From: JAVWHX01 sp036639875
GTDB taxonomy: Bacteria > Bacillota_I > Bacilli_A > Erysipelotrichales > Coprobacillaceae
Direction of reading: 5' to 3'
Assembly: GCA_036639875.1 (NCBI GenBank)
Contig: JAVWHX010000009.1
Location: forward strand, 1-43,785
Length of the DNA: 43,785 bases
Shown: positions 7,897 to 18,200 of the stretch, piece after piece
Layout: every line of letters begins with the position of its first letter
How positions within the stretch are numbered: position 1 is the first letter of the stretch
Position numbers and translations under genes: made by a program
Notes under the pieces: generated by a model
Database searches by the model: none
Told to the model about the DNA's origin: nothing
The model's input: only the letters and a program-made list of their open reading frames with translations

Positions 7897-9567
7897 ATGT
7901 TAACAGATGTAGAAATTGCACAAAATGCGAGTATGTTGCCAATTAAAGAAATTGCTAAAAAAGTTGGTTTACAAGAAGATGATTTAGAACTTTATGGAAA
8001 GTATAAAGCAAAGATTTCTTTAGAAGCGATTACTCATTTAAAGAATCAAGAAAATGGAAAGTTAATCTTGGTTACGGCTATTAATCCAACACCTGCTGGT
8101 GAAGGAAAAACAACAACGATGATTGGATTATCTCAAGCTTTAAATAAGTTAGGAAAAAAATCAATTGTTGCAATGCGTGAACCAAGTTTAGGACCTTGTT
8201 TTGGTGTTAAAGGAGGAGCTGCTGGTGGAGGATATGCCCAAGTTGTTCCAATGGAAGATATTAATTTACATTTTACTGGAGATATTCATGCGATTACGAC
8301 TGCTAATAATTTAATTGCAGCAATGCTTGATAATTCTATTCAACAAGGAAATTTATTAGATATTGATACGCGTTCTATTGTATGGAAGAGAGTTGTTGAT
8401 TTAAATGATAGAGCCTTAAGACATACTGTTTGTGGCTTGGGTGGAAAAGTCAATGGTGTACCTAGAGAAGATGGTTTTGATATTACGGTTGCAAGCGAAG
8501 TTATGGCAATTCTTTGTTTAGCAACTTCTTTAGAAGATTTAAAACAAAGAGCGGGAAGAATGATTGTTGCCTATAATCATGCTGGTGAACCTGTAACTGT
8601 TAATGATATTCAAGCAACAGGGGCAGTCACATTGTTATTAAAAGATGCGATTAAACCTAACTTGGTTCAAACATTAGATCATACACCTGTCTTTGTTCAT
8701 GGTGGACCATTTGCAAATATTGCTCATGGATGTAATTCTGTTATGGCAACTGAACTTGCTATGAAGCTTGGTGATTATGCAATTACTGAAGCTGGGTTTG
8801 GGGCAGATTTAGGAGCAGAAAAGTTCTTAGATATTAAGTGTCGTCAAGCCGGGTTAAAACCTGATGCGGTTGTGATTGTGGCAACTGTTCGTGCGTTAAA
8901 GATGCATGGTGGAGTTCTTAAGAAAGATTTAAATATAGAAAATTTGGATGCTTTGAGAAAAGGAATTGAAAACTTAGAAAAGCATATTGAAAATATTGGT
9001 AAGTATCATTTACCAAGTGTTGTAGCGATTAATGCGTTCCCTACTGATACAGAAGCTGAATTACAATTATTAAATGAAATTTGTAAGTCTAAAGGTGTTG
9101 ATGTGGCAATTAGTAAGGTATGGGAAAAAGGTGCTGATGGTGGAATTGAGTTGGCTGAAAAGTTATTAGAAGTTTTAGAAACGAAAGAAGCTCATTTTGA
9201 ACCAATCTATTCATTAGATTTATCTATTGCTGATAAAATCAAAACAATTGCTAAAGAAATATATGGTGCAGATGATGTCACTTTTACTAAAAAAGTGTTA
9301 AATAAGATGAAGAAATATGAAACTCAAGGGTTAGGAAAACTTCCAATCTGTGTCGCAAAAACACAATATTCTTTATCTGATGATCCAACATTACTTGGAA
9401 GACCAAGTGGTTTTGTTGTAGAAATCAATGATTTGATTCCTTCAGCAGGAGCTGGATTCTTGGTTGCTATCAGTGGTGATATCATGCGTATGCCTGGGCT
9501 TCCTAAAGTTCCAGCAGCAGTCAATATGGATATTGATGAAAATGGAAAGATTGTAGGTTTATTCTAG
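7897..9567 (+). CDS. fhs: Formate-tetrahydrofolate ligase
   Basis: 556 residues, full length for the family. It joins formate, THF and ATP to make 10-formyl-THF, the one-carbon donor for the PurN and PurH steps encoded downstream. The P-loop-like segment NPTPAGEGKTTT (residues ~65-76), the EPSLGP segment, the GGAAGGGYAQVVPMED stretch and the LGRPSGFVVEI C-terminal region are all characteristic. AAAGGATG precedes the ATG. It is the first gene of the purine operon and sits behind a ZTP riboswitch plus an extra promoter. It has no missing residues that I can see. Confidence 0.97.
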   Translation: MLTDVEIAQNASMLPIKEIAKKVGLQEDDLELYGKYKAKISLEAITHLKNQENGKLILVTAINPTPAGEGKTTTMIGLSQALNKLGKKSIVAMREPSLGPCFGVKGGAAGGGYAQVVPMEDINLHFTGDIHAITTANNLIAAMLDNSIQQGNLLDIDTRSIVWKRVVDLNDRALRHTVCGLGGKVNGVPREDGFDITVASEVMAILCLATSLEDLKQRAGRMIVAYNHAGEPVTVNDIQATGAVTLLLKDAIKPNLVQTLDHTPVFVHGGPFANIAHGCNSVMATELAMKLGDYAITEAGFGADLGAEKFLDIKCRQAGLKPDAVVIVATVRALKMHGGVLKKDLNIENLDALRKGIENLEKHIENIGKYHLPSVVAINAFPTDTEAELQLLNEICKSKGVDVAISKVWEKGADGGIELAEKLLEVLETKEAHFEPIYSLDLSIADKIKTIAKEIYGADDVTFTKKVLNKMKKYETQGLGKLPICVAKTQYSLSDDPTLLGRPSGFVVEINDLIPSAGAGFLVAISGDIMRMPGLPKVPAAVNMDIDENGKIVGLF

Positions 9568-9590
9568 AAGAGACGGATGTCTCTTTTGGT
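9568..9590 (+). terminator. Weak intergenic hairpin between fhs and purE
   Basis: AAGAGAC-GGAT-GTCTCTT forms a perfect 7-bp stem right after the fhs stop, followed by TTGG rather than a clean T-run. It could give partial termination or RNA processing between fhs and the pur genes. Confidence 0.45.
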
Positions 9591-9616
9591 GTTTAAAATG
9601 AAAGGATGTAAAGAGG

Positions 9617-10105
9617 ATGAGAGTTGCTATTATTATGGGTTCTACAAATGATTTATCTAAGGTAGAACCAGCTATTGAAGTATTAAAGAGTTATAGTGTA
9701 GATGTTGATGTAAGATGTTTATCTGCACATCGTGCACATGATGGTTTAAGTGCTTTTATTGAAGAGACAAAAACAAACGGAACTGAAGTGATTATTACAG
9801 CTGCTGGTATGGCTGCTGCATTACCTGGTGTTGTTGCTTCTCAAACAATTTTACCAGTTATTGGTGTTCCACTTAGTGGATCAGTATTAGATGGTATGGA
9901 TGCATTAATGTCAATTGTTCAAATGCCTTCAGGTATTCCTGTTGCGACTGTGGCAATTAACGGAAGTAAGAATGCTGCTTATTTAGCTTTACAAATGATG
10001 GCTATTAAGCATGATTCAATTAAACAACAATTATTAGAATTAAGAAAAGATATGGAAGCACAAGCAATGAGTGCTAATCAGGAAATGATAGAAAAGTATA
10101 AATAA
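9617..10105 (+). CDS. purE: 5-(carboxyamino)imidazole ribonucleotide mutase
   Basis: 162 residues. The N-terminal MGSTNDLSKVEPA loop, the SAHRAHD loop and the GMAAALPGVVAS / GVPLSGS / IVQMPSGIPVAT segments match PurE. The SAHR form points to class I PurE, which acts on N5-CAIR made by PurK. However, no purK is present in the window, so either purK is elsewhere or this enzyme works on AIR and CO2. A ribosome site AAAGGATG lies about nine bases upstream; a second AAGAGG touches the ATG. It is cotranscribed with the rest of the pur operon. Confidence 0.95.
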   Translation: MRVAIIMGSTNDLSKVEPAIEVLKSYSVDVDVRCLSAHRAHDGLSAFIEETKTNGTEVIITAAGMAAALPGVVASQTILPVIGVPLSGSVLDGMDALMSIVQMPSGIPVATVAINGSKNAAYLALQMMAIKHDSIKQQLLELRKDMEAQAMSANQEMIEKYK

Positions 10106-10127
10106 AAAAAGGGGGAGATAATAAAAA

Positions 10128-10832
10128 ATGGCTAAATTATTGTATGAAGGAAAAGCAAAACAAGTTTATGAAACTGAAAAGGCAGATGAATACTTAATTC
10201 ATTATAAAGATGATGCAACTGCTGGTAACGGTGTTAAACATGATCAATTTGAAGGAAAAGGTGTTTTGAATAATACTATTTCTTGTATTATCTTTGATAT
10301 GTTAGAAGAAGCTGGAATTCAAACTCATATGCTTGAAAAAATGAATGATAGAGATATTAGAGTAAAGAAAGTGAATATCTTCCCATTAGAAGTTATTGTT
10401 AGAAACATTGCAACAGGTTCTTTCTGTAAAAGATTGGGAGCTCCTGAAGGAGATGTTTTTGTAGAACCAATCTTTGAATTAAGCTATAAGAATGATGATT
10501 ATGGTGATCCATTAATCAATGATGATATGGCTGTTGCTTTAAGATTAGCATCTAGAAAAGAATTAGCTTATATTAGAGAAACAACATTAAAAATCAATCA
10601 ATTATTAAAAGAATTTTTCTTGAATTTTAATTTAAAGTTAGTTGATTTTAAAATTGAATTTGGTAAAACTGCTGATGGTACAATTTTATTAGCAGATGAA
10701 ATCTCTCCAGATTCTTGTCGTTTATGGGATGTTGAAACAAACCAAAAATATGATAAAGATGTATTTAGACAAGATATCGGGGATTTAATTGAAACATATA
10801 AAGCTGTTTTAGCAAGAATGCAAAATAAATAA
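10128..10832 (+). CDS. purC: SAICAR synthetase
   Basis: 234 residues, the normal length for single-domain bacterial PurC. It condenses CAIR with aspartate using ATP. Diagnostic stretches include LLYEGKAKQVYET at the N-terminus, a KDDATAGNG segment, EVIVRNIATGSF, the FKIEFGK strand and DEISPDSCRLWD near the C-terminus. GGGGGAG lies upstream of the ATG. It is directly followed by purM after 13 bases. In many Firmicutes purF occupies that junction; here there is no room for it. Confidence 0.97.
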   Translation: MAKLLYEGKAKQVYETEKADEYLIHYKDDATAGNGVKHDQFEGKGVLNNTISCIIFDMLEEAGIQTHMLEKMNDRDIRVKKVNIFPLEVIVRNIATGSFCKRLGAPEGDVFVEPIFELSYKNDDYGDPLINDDMAVALRLASRKELAYIRETTLKINQLLKEFFLNFNLKLVDFKIEFGKTADGTILLADEISPDSCRLWDVETNQKYDKDVFRQDIGDLIETYKAVLARMQNK

Positions 10833-10845
10833 GAGGAGATTACAA

Positions 10846-11871
10846 ATGGATTATAAAAAAGCTGGAGTAGATATTGAAGCAGGGTATAAGTCAGTTGAAT
10901 TAATGAAAAGTCATGTTAAAAGAACAATGAGACCTGAAGTCTTAGGTGGACTAGGTGGATTTGCAGGAGCATTTGATTTAAGTGCGATTAAGAATATGGA
11001 AGAGCCTATTCTTTTATCAGGAACTGATGGTTGTGGAACGAAAGTAAAACTTGCATTTATTATGGATAAGCATGATACAATTGGTATTGATGCTGTTGCA
11101 ATGTGTGTGAATGATATTATTTGTTCTGGGGGAGAACCTTTATTCTTCCTTGACTATATTGCATGTGGAAAAAATTTCCCAGAAAAGATTGCAACAATTG
11201 TTGGTGGTGTTGCTGAAGGTTGTGTTCAATCAGAATGTGCTTTAGTTGGTGGAGAAACAGCTGAACATCCAGGACTTATGCCAGAAGATGATTATGATCT
11301 TGCTGGATTTGCAGTGGGTGTTGTTGATAAGAAAGACTTTATTGATGGAAGTACAATTAAACCAGGTGATGTTTTAATTGGAATTGCATCTAGTGGTGTT
11401 CATAGTAATGGATTCTCATTAGTTCGTAAAGTTTTTGAAATGACGAAAGAATCTTTGGATACATATTATGATGAATTAGGACAAACACTTGGGGAAGCTT
11501 TAATTGCTCCTACAAGAATTTATGTAAAAGCACTTAAGAATGTTAATCGTGCTGGTATTAAAATTAAAGGATGTAGTCATGTGACTGGTGGCGGATTTGA
11601 TGAAAATATTCCAAGAATGTTACCAGATGGTGTGAAAGCTATTATTCAAAAAGAGAGTTATGAAGTACCAGCAATCTTTGGTTTGATTGCAAAATGTGGA
11701 AATGTATCAGAAGAAATGATGTATAACACATATAATATGGGACTTGGTATGGTTATTGCTGTTGATCCAGCTGATAAAGAAAAAGCAATGGCTGCAATCA
11801 AAGAAGCAGGAGATAAATGCTTCGAGATTGGAAATATTGCTGCTGGAGAAAAAGGTGTTGAACTATGCTAA
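10846..11871 (+). CDS. purM: Phosphoribosylformylglycinamidine cyclo-ligase
   Basis: 341 residues, full length. It closes the imidazole ring of FGAM to give AIR. The opening YKKAGVDIEAGYKSVELM, the GTDGCGTK segment and GGETAEHPG are AIR-synthetase hallmarks, and the GCSHVTGGGFDENIPR segment marks the C-terminal domain. AGAGGAG precedes the ATG. The 3' end overlaps purN by seven bases, indicating translational coupling. Confidence 0.97.
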   Translation: MDYKKAGVDIEAGYKSVELMKSHVKRTMRPEVLGGLGGFAGAFDLSAIKNMEEPILLSGTDGCGTKVKLAFIMDKHDTIGIDAVAMCVNDIICSGGEPLFFLDYIACGKNFPEKIATIVGGVAEGCVQSECALVGGETAEHPGLMPEDDYDLAGFAVGVVDKKDFIDGSTIKPGDVLIGIASSGVHSNGFSLVRKVFEMTKESLDTYYDELGQTLGEALIAPTRIYVKALKNVNRAGIKIKGCSHVTGGGFDENIPRMLPDGVKAIIQKESYEVPAIFGLIAKCGNVSEEMMYNTYNMGLGMVIAVDPADKEKAMAAIKEAGDKCFEIGNIAAGEKGVELC

Positions 11872-12455
11872 AAATGGCTGTCTTTGTATCAGGTGGCGGA
11901 ACGAATTTACAATCTTTGATTGATGCGACTCAAGAAGGTCGCATCAAGGCTGAGATTGCTCTTGTTGTTTCTAATAGAATGAAAGCTTATGGGCTTGAAC
12001 GTGCTAGAAATGCAGGAATTAAGGCTGAATGTATCAAAGATGAACAATTATTGATTCAACGTTTAAAAGAAGAGAACGTTGATTTCATTGTTTTAGCAGG
12101 TTATCTTGCAATTATTTCTGATGAGTTGATTCATTTATATGAGAATAAAATTATTAATATTCATCCATCATTAATTCCTGCATTTTGTGGTCCTGGTTAT
12201 TATGGATTACATGTTCATGAACATGCGTTTAAACGTGGCGTAAAAGTGAGTGGGGCAACAGTTCATTTTGTAAGTGCTGTTGTTGATGGTGGTCCTATTA
12301 TATTACAAGAAGCGATTGATGTATCAGGTGCTAAGACTCCTGAAGATATGCAACAAATCGTATTAGAAGTAGAACATCGTATTTTACCTCATGCTGTTTC
12401 ATTAATGGCAGAAGGAAAATTAAAAGTTGAGAATGAAAGGGTTGAAATCATATGA
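11865..12455 (+). CDS. purN: GAR formyltransferase (10-formyl-THF dependent)
   Basis: 196 residues. Key features: FVSGGGTNLQSLID near the N-terminus (phosphate-binding loop), the catalytic-region NIHPSLIPAF, HVSGATVHFV-type strands and the conserved Asp in VVDGGPIILQ. It transfers the formyl group of 10-formyl-THF, the fhs product, to GAR. The start could be 11865 (inside purM) or the ATG at 11874. The stop overlaps the purH start as ATGA. No formate-dependent PurT is present in the window. Confidence 0.95.
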   Translation: MLKMAVFVSGGGTNLQSLIDATQEGRIKAEIALVVSNRMKAYGLERARNAGIKAECIKDEQLLIQRLKEENVDFIVLAGYLAIISDELIHLYENKIINIHPSLIPAFCGPGYYGLHVHEHAFKRGVKVSGATVHFVSAVVDGGPIILQEAIDVSGAKTPEDMQQIVLEVEHRILPHAVSLMAEGKLKVENERVEII

Positions 12456-13975
12456 GAAGAGCATTAGTCAGTGTAACAAATAAAGATGGTGTTGTTGATT
12501 TTTGTAAAGGGTTAGTGAAATTAGGGTTTGAAATTGTTTCTACTGGTGGAACTTTAAATAAATTAAAAGAAGAAGGAATTGCAGCTATCGCTATTGATGA
12601 TGTGACTGGTTTTCCTGAAATTTTAGATGGGAGAGTGAAAACTTTACATCCTAAAGTTCATGGTGGATTATTATTCCGTAGAGATTTAAAAGAACATGTA
12701 GATACTGTTAAAGACATGGGTATTGAACCTATTGATTTGGTATGTGTGAATTTATATGAATTTGAAAAAGCTTTAAAAGCTGGAAAACCAATGGAAGATA
12801 TGATTGAAAACATTGATATTGGTGGTCCATCAATGATTAGAAGTGCTGCTAAGAACTTTAAGGATGTTTTAATTGTAACTGATCCAACAGATTACAATAG
12901 TGTTTTAGAAGCTATTGAAAATAAAACTGATGATTTTGATTTTAGATTAAATTTAGCTTATAAAGCATTCAGTACAACTGGGGCTTATGATGCGATGATT
13001 TCACGTTATTTTGCAGGAGTTGTTGGTGATGACTTCCCAGATATCTTAAATCTTTCTTTAAAGAAAACTGAACATTTAAGATATGGTGAAAACTCTCAAC
13101 AACGTGCTAATAAATACGTTGATGGATTTGTTCAAGAATCTTTATTAGATTATGAACAATTAAATGGAAAAGAAATTTCTTTCAATAATGTGAATGATTT
13201 ATATGGTGCAATTGCGGTTGTTAGAGAATTCAAAGATCAAACTGTCACTGCTGCGATTAAGCATTCTACTCCTTGTGGTGTTGCGATTGGAAGTACTGGT
13301 TATGATTCTTATATGAAAGCTTACGAAGCAGATCCACAATCTATCTTTGGTGGAATTGTTGCTGTTAACTATAAAATCGATAAGAAAACTGCCGAAGAAA
13401 TGAAAAAGATTTTCTTAGAAATTGTAGCAGCTCCTGACTTTGATGATGACGCTTTAGAAGTTTTACGTACTAAGAAAAACTTACGTGTCTTAAAATTAAA
13501 TAATCTTTATGCACGTGAGGCAAAATATGATATTAAATATCTTGAGGGACAAGTCCTTGTCCAAGATATTAATGACAAGATGATTGATGAAATGAAAGTT
13601 GTGACAACTGCAAAACCTACTGAAAGTCAAATCTCTGATATGGAATTTGGTATGAAGGTTGTTAAATTTGTAAAATCTAATGCAATCTGTATTGTGAAAA
13701 ATGGTGTCACTCTTGCAATTGGTGGAGGACAAACTTCACGTGTATGGGCATTAGAAAACGCTATTCACAATAATCCTGATAAAGATTTCAAAGATGCTGT
13801 TTTAGCAAGTGATGCATTCTTCCCATTTAATGATTGTGCTGAGGTTGCGATTAATGCTGGTATTAATGCAATTATTCAACCAGGTGGAAGTGTAAGAGAT
13901 CAAGATTCAATTGACTTATGTAATGAGAGAAATGTCCCTATGGTATTTAGTGGGTTCAGACATTTTAGACACTAG
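12452..13975 (+). CDS. purH: AICAR transformylase / IMP cyclohydrolase
   Basis: 507 residues, bifunctional and full length. The N-terminal MGS-like IMP cyclohydrolase domain (residues ~1-190) contains ISTGGT-like VSTGGTLNKL and RVKTLHPKVHGG. The transformylase domain contains RYGENSQQRA (usually ENPHQ), KHSTPCGVAIG and IGGGQTSR. The C-terminal FSGFRHFRH is typical. It performs the last two steps to IMP and consumes 10-formyl-THF. It is the second purine step fed by Fhs and the enzyme whose substrate, ZMP, is sensed as ZTP/ZMP by the operon leader. Confidence 0.97.
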   Translation: MRRALVSVTNKDGVVDFCKGLVKLGFEIVSTGGTLNKLKEEGIAAIAIDDVTGFPEILDGRVKTLHPKVHGGLLFRRDLKEHVDTVKDMGIEPIDLVCVNLYEFEKALKAGKPMEDMIENIDIGGPSMIRSAAKNFKDVLIVTDPTDYNSVLEAIENKTDDFDFRLNLAYKAFSTTGAYDAMISRYFAGVVGDDFPDILNLSLKKTEHLRYGENSQQRANKYVDGFVQESLLDYEQLNGKEISFNNVNDLYGAIAVVREFKDQTVTAAIKHSTPCGVAIGSTGYDSYMKAYEADPQSIFGGIVAVNYKIDKKTAEEMKKIFLEIVAAPDFDDDALEVLRTKKNLRVLKLNNLYAREAKYDIKYLEGQVLVQDINDKMIDEMKVVTTAKPTESQISDMEFGMKVVKFVKSNAICIVKNGVTLAIGGGQTSRVWALENAIHNNPDKDFKDAVLASDAFFPFNDCAEVAINAGINAIIQPGGSVRDQDSIDLCNERNVPMVFSGFRHFRH

Positions 13976-13984
13976 GAGGAAATC

Positions 13985-15241
13985 ATGAAGGTATTAATTA
14001 TTGGTAGTGGTGGTCGTGAACATGCGATTGCTTATGCATTAAAGAAAAGCCCTCGTGTTGACGAAATCCATGCAATTCCAGGGAATCCAGGAATTGCTGA
14101 AATTGGAATTTGTCATCCAGGAAGTGTTGAAGATATAGATGCTATTTTAAAATTTGTTGAAGATCATTCTATTGAATTTACTGTAATTGGTCCTGAAGTG
14201 CCTTTATGCATGGGACTTGCTGATTTATTAGAAAGTCATGGACATAAAGTTTTTGGTCCCACAAAACATGCAGCGACTTTAGAAGGAAGTAAGGCTTTCT
14301 CTAAAGACTTCATGGAAAGACACAATATTCCTACAGCGGCTTATAAAGAAGTGAATAACTATGATGAAGCTGTTGAAGCTTTAAAACAATTTTCATATCC
14401 AGTTGTTGTTAAGGCTGATGGTCTTGCTGCTGGTAAAGGTGTTGTGATTTGTGAAGATGAACAAATGGCTAAAGATACTTTAAAAGAAATGATGATTGAT
14501 GGAAGTTTAGATGGAGCTGGTAGTAAAGTTGTTTTAGAAGAATTCTTAACTGGATTTGAATGCTCATTACTTTGCTTTACTGATGGAAAGACAATTGTTC
14601 CGATGGTAAGTGCAAAAGATCATAAACAAATTTATGATGGTAATATAGGTCCTAATACTGGTGGTATGGGAACTGTTTCACCAAATCCATTTATGCCAGA
14701 TAACATGGATGAAAGTATTCAAAAGGATATTCTTGATCCATTTATGGCAGGTTTAAAAGCGGATTATATGGATTATCGTGGTGTTGTGTTCATTGGTTTA
14801 ATGATTGAAAATAATGTTGCGAAAGTTCTTGAATTTAATGTTCGTTTTGGAGATCCTGAAACACAATCGATATTACTTAGACTTGATAGTGATTTGTTTG
14901 ATATTATGTATGCAGTATCAACATCTACACTTGATCAAGTTGAAGTGAAATGGAAGGATGAACATGTTGCTTGTTTGGTTTTAGCAAGTGGTGGTTATCC
15001 AGGAAGTTATCAAAAAGGACTTGTGATTAGTGATATAGATAAAGTGGATGATGATATTCTTGTATTCCATGCTGGAACTACATTTAATAATCAAAATGAA
15101 GTTGTTACAAGTGGAGGACGTGTTTTAAATATTTGTGCTTTTGGATCTTCTTTAGAAGAAACAAGAGAAAAAGTATATAAGGCTGCTGAAGTTATCCAAT
15201 TTGACGGAAAATATTATCGTAAAGACATTGGTCTAAATTAA
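13985..15241 (+). CDS. purD: Phosphoribosylamine-glycine ligase (GAR synthetase)
   Basis: 418 residues, ATP-grasp fold. It starts with VLIIGSGGREHAIAYAL, the PurD N-domain signature. KADGLAAGKGV is the ATP-grasp binding loop, and HKQIYDGNIGPNTGGMG and EFNVRFGDPETQ contain the metal- and nucleotide-binding residues. AGGAGG lies seven bases upstream. It makes GAR for PurN from phosphoribosylamine, yet the enzyme making phosphoribosylamine (PurF) is not encoded in this operon. Confidence 0.97.
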   Translation: MKVLIIGSGGREHAIAYALKKSPRVDEIHAIPGNPGIAEIGICHPGSVEDIDAILKFVEDHSIEFTVIGPEVPLCMGLADLLESHGHKVFGPTKHAATLEGSKAFSKDFMERHNIPTAAYKEVNNYDEAVEALKQFSYPVVVKADGLAAGKGVVICEDEQMAKDTLKEMMIDGSLDGAGSKVVLEEFLTGFECSLLCFTDGKTIVPMVSAKDHKQIYDGNIGPNTGGMGTVSPNPFMPDNMDESIQKDILDPFMAGLKADYMDYRGVVFIGLMIENNVAKVLEFNVRFGDPETQSILLRLDSDLFDIMYAVSTSTLDQVEVKWKDEHVACLVLASGGYPGSYQKGLVISDIDKVDDDILVFHAGTTFNNQNEVVTSGGRVLNICAFGSSLEETREKVYKAAEVIQFDGKYYRKDIGLN

Positions 15242-15252
15242 GGAGGAAAAGA

Positions 15253-18200
15253 ATGAGTAAAGTATTTCGTGTTTATGTAGAAAAAAGAAAAGATTTTGCA
15301 GTTGAAGCAGATGAAATTTTTCATGGTTTAAAAACACAATTAAAGATTGATAGCATAACATCTTTGAGTGTTGTGAATCGTTATGATGTTCAAGGTGTAA
15401 GTGAAGATGTCTTAAACCAAGGAATTCCTACTATTTTAAGTGAACCAATGGTTGATGATGTATATAGAGAAGAATACCCAGCAACTTGTCATGCAACAGT
15501 CTTTGCGACTGAATATTTACCTGGTCAATATGATCAAAGAGCTGATGCTTGTGAACAATGTTTTCAACTTTTAACAGGAGAAAAGAATGTTAAGGTCAAA
15601 TGTGCAAGATTGATTGTTATTGATGGAGAATTAAATCAAGATGAAGTGAAACGTATTCAAGATTATTTAATTAATCCAGTTGATCAAAGATTAGCTTCTT
15701 TGGATAAAGTTGAAGATTTAACTGATGCTGATGTTCATATTGAACATGTTCCTATTATTGATGGATTTATTGATTTTGATGATAATCAATTAAATCAATT
15801 CTTAAAAGATAATGGAATGGCTATGAATTATGATGATTTAAAAGTCACTCAAGATTATTATAAGAATGAAGAAAAAAGAGATCCTACAGAAACAGAATTA
15901 AAAGTATTAGATACATATTGGTCTGATCATTGCCGTCATACAACATTTGCGACTGTTATTACAAAATTAGATATTGAAAATGGTGCTTTTAAAGAAATCT
16001 TAGAAAAAGATGTAGAAGATTATAAAACAAGTCGTCATTTATTATATGGAATTGATACAGTGCGTCCTTTAACTTTAATGGATTTAGCAACTGTTTCTAT
16101 GAAAGAATTAAGAAAAACAGGATACTTAGATGATTTAGAAGTTTCTGAAGAAATTAATGCTTGTTCTGTTGAATTAACTGTTCATACAAGTGAAGGTGAT
16201 GAAGAATGGTTATTGATGTTTAAAAATGAAACACATAATCATCCTACTGAAATTGAACCTTTTGGTGGTGCTGCAACATGTTTAGGTGGTGCTATTCGTG
16301 ATCCATTATCAGGAAGAGCTTATGTTTATCAATCAATGAGAATTACGGGTGCTGGTGATCCTAGAAAATCATTAGAAGAAACAATGAAAGGAAAGCTTCC
16401 TCAAAGAAAGATTTGTCAAGAAGCTGCTCATGGTTTCTCTAGTTATGGGAACCAAATTGGTTTAACAACTGGTTTTGTACATGAAATCTATGATGATGGT
16501 TATGTAGCAAAACGTATGGAAGTTGGTGCTGTTGTAGCAGCAGCTCCTAAAGCACAAGTTAAGCGTCTTGAACCTTTAAAAGATCATATCGTTTTATTAA
16601 TTGGTGGAAGAACTGGTAGAGATGGTGTTGGTGGAGCAACTGGTTCATCTAAATCTCATGAACTTGAAACAACAGCTAGTGCTGGTGCTGAAGTTCAAAA
16701 AGGTAACCCAGTAGAAGAAAGAAAGATTCAAAGATTATTTAGAAATAAAGCAGTTTCTGAAAAAGTTGTGCGTTGTAATGACTTTGGAGCTGGTGGTGTT
16801 TGTGTAGCAGTTGGAGAATTAGCTCCAGGGTTAGAAATTAACTTAGATGCTGTCTTAAAGAAATATGAAGGTTTAACAGGTAGTGAACTTGCAATTAGTG
16901 AATCACAAGAACGTATGGCAATTGTTATTGATGAAAAAGATGAAGCATTCATTATGCAAGCTTGTATTGATGAAAACTTAGAAGTTGTGAGAGTTGCGAC
17001 TGTTACAGATAAAAATCGTTTAACAATGAATTATTTAGGACAAACAATTGTTGATATCGATAGAGATTTCTTAGATAAGAATGGTGCTGCTCGTTATCAA
17101 GATGTAAAAATTGAATTACCAAACTTTGATAAAACACCTTTTGATTTAGAAAAAGAAAATTCATTTGTTGAAGCTTCAAAAGAAGTTTTAGCTCGTTTAT
17201 CTGTTTGTGGACAAAAAGGTTTAATTGAAAGATTTGACTCTTCAATTGGAAATGCAACTGTGTTATCACCATTTGGTGGGAAAACATTAAGAACTGAAAC
17301 TGAAGGTATGGCTGCATTAATACCAGTACTTCAAAAAGAAACAACAACATGTTCTTTAATGAGTTATGGATTTAATCCACTTATTTCTAAGTGGTCACCA
17401 TATCATGGGTCAATGTATGCGATTGTAGAATCAATTGCTAAGATTGTTTCTATGGGTGGAGATTATCATACAATTCGTTTCTCATTCCAAGAATATTTTG
17501 AAAAATTATTAGATATTCCAAGTAAATGGGGAAAACCATATGCTGCATTATTAGGAGCATATCGTGTGCAATCTGCTTTAAAACTTGCATCTATTGGTGG
17601 TAAGGATTCAATGTCTGGATCATTTGAAGATTTAGATGTGCCTCCAACATTAATTTCATTTGCGATTACTGGTGCTGATGTGAAAGATGTCATGACACCT
17701 GAATTAAAAGGCGCTAATCATACTTTGGTTGAAATTATGTTGCCTAAAGATGAGTTCCATATCTATGATTTTGAAGCTTTAAAAGCACAATATGATGCTG
17801 TTATGGAATTAATGAGAGCTGGTAAAGTCTTAAGTAGTTATACTGTTAAAGATGGTGGTGTTATGGAAGCTGTTTATAAGATGGCTTTTGGTAATGCTAT
17901 TGGAGTTGAATTAAACCCAGAAATTTCTGTTTCTGATTTATTAGTGAAGAACTATGGAAATATCATTATTGAAGTTGAAGATATGAATGATGTCAATTTA
18001 GAACATGCAAGAGTGATTGGTTATACAAATAACAATAATGCTATCACTTATAACAATGAATCTTTATCATTAGATGATGCTTACAAGATTTATGCTGATG
18101 TGTTAAATGATGTTTATCCAACAACTGAAGAAGCACCAACTGATGAAATCATTGTTAAAGATTGTGATGAAAGAACAAACTTATGTGCATCAAAAGTTTA

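Noticed and set aside
16728..17693. Minus-strand ORFs inside purL (also those inside fhs, purH and the glycyl-radical enzyme gene)
   Set aside because: They are antisense shadows of strongly conserved genes, without ribosome sites or recognisable domains.
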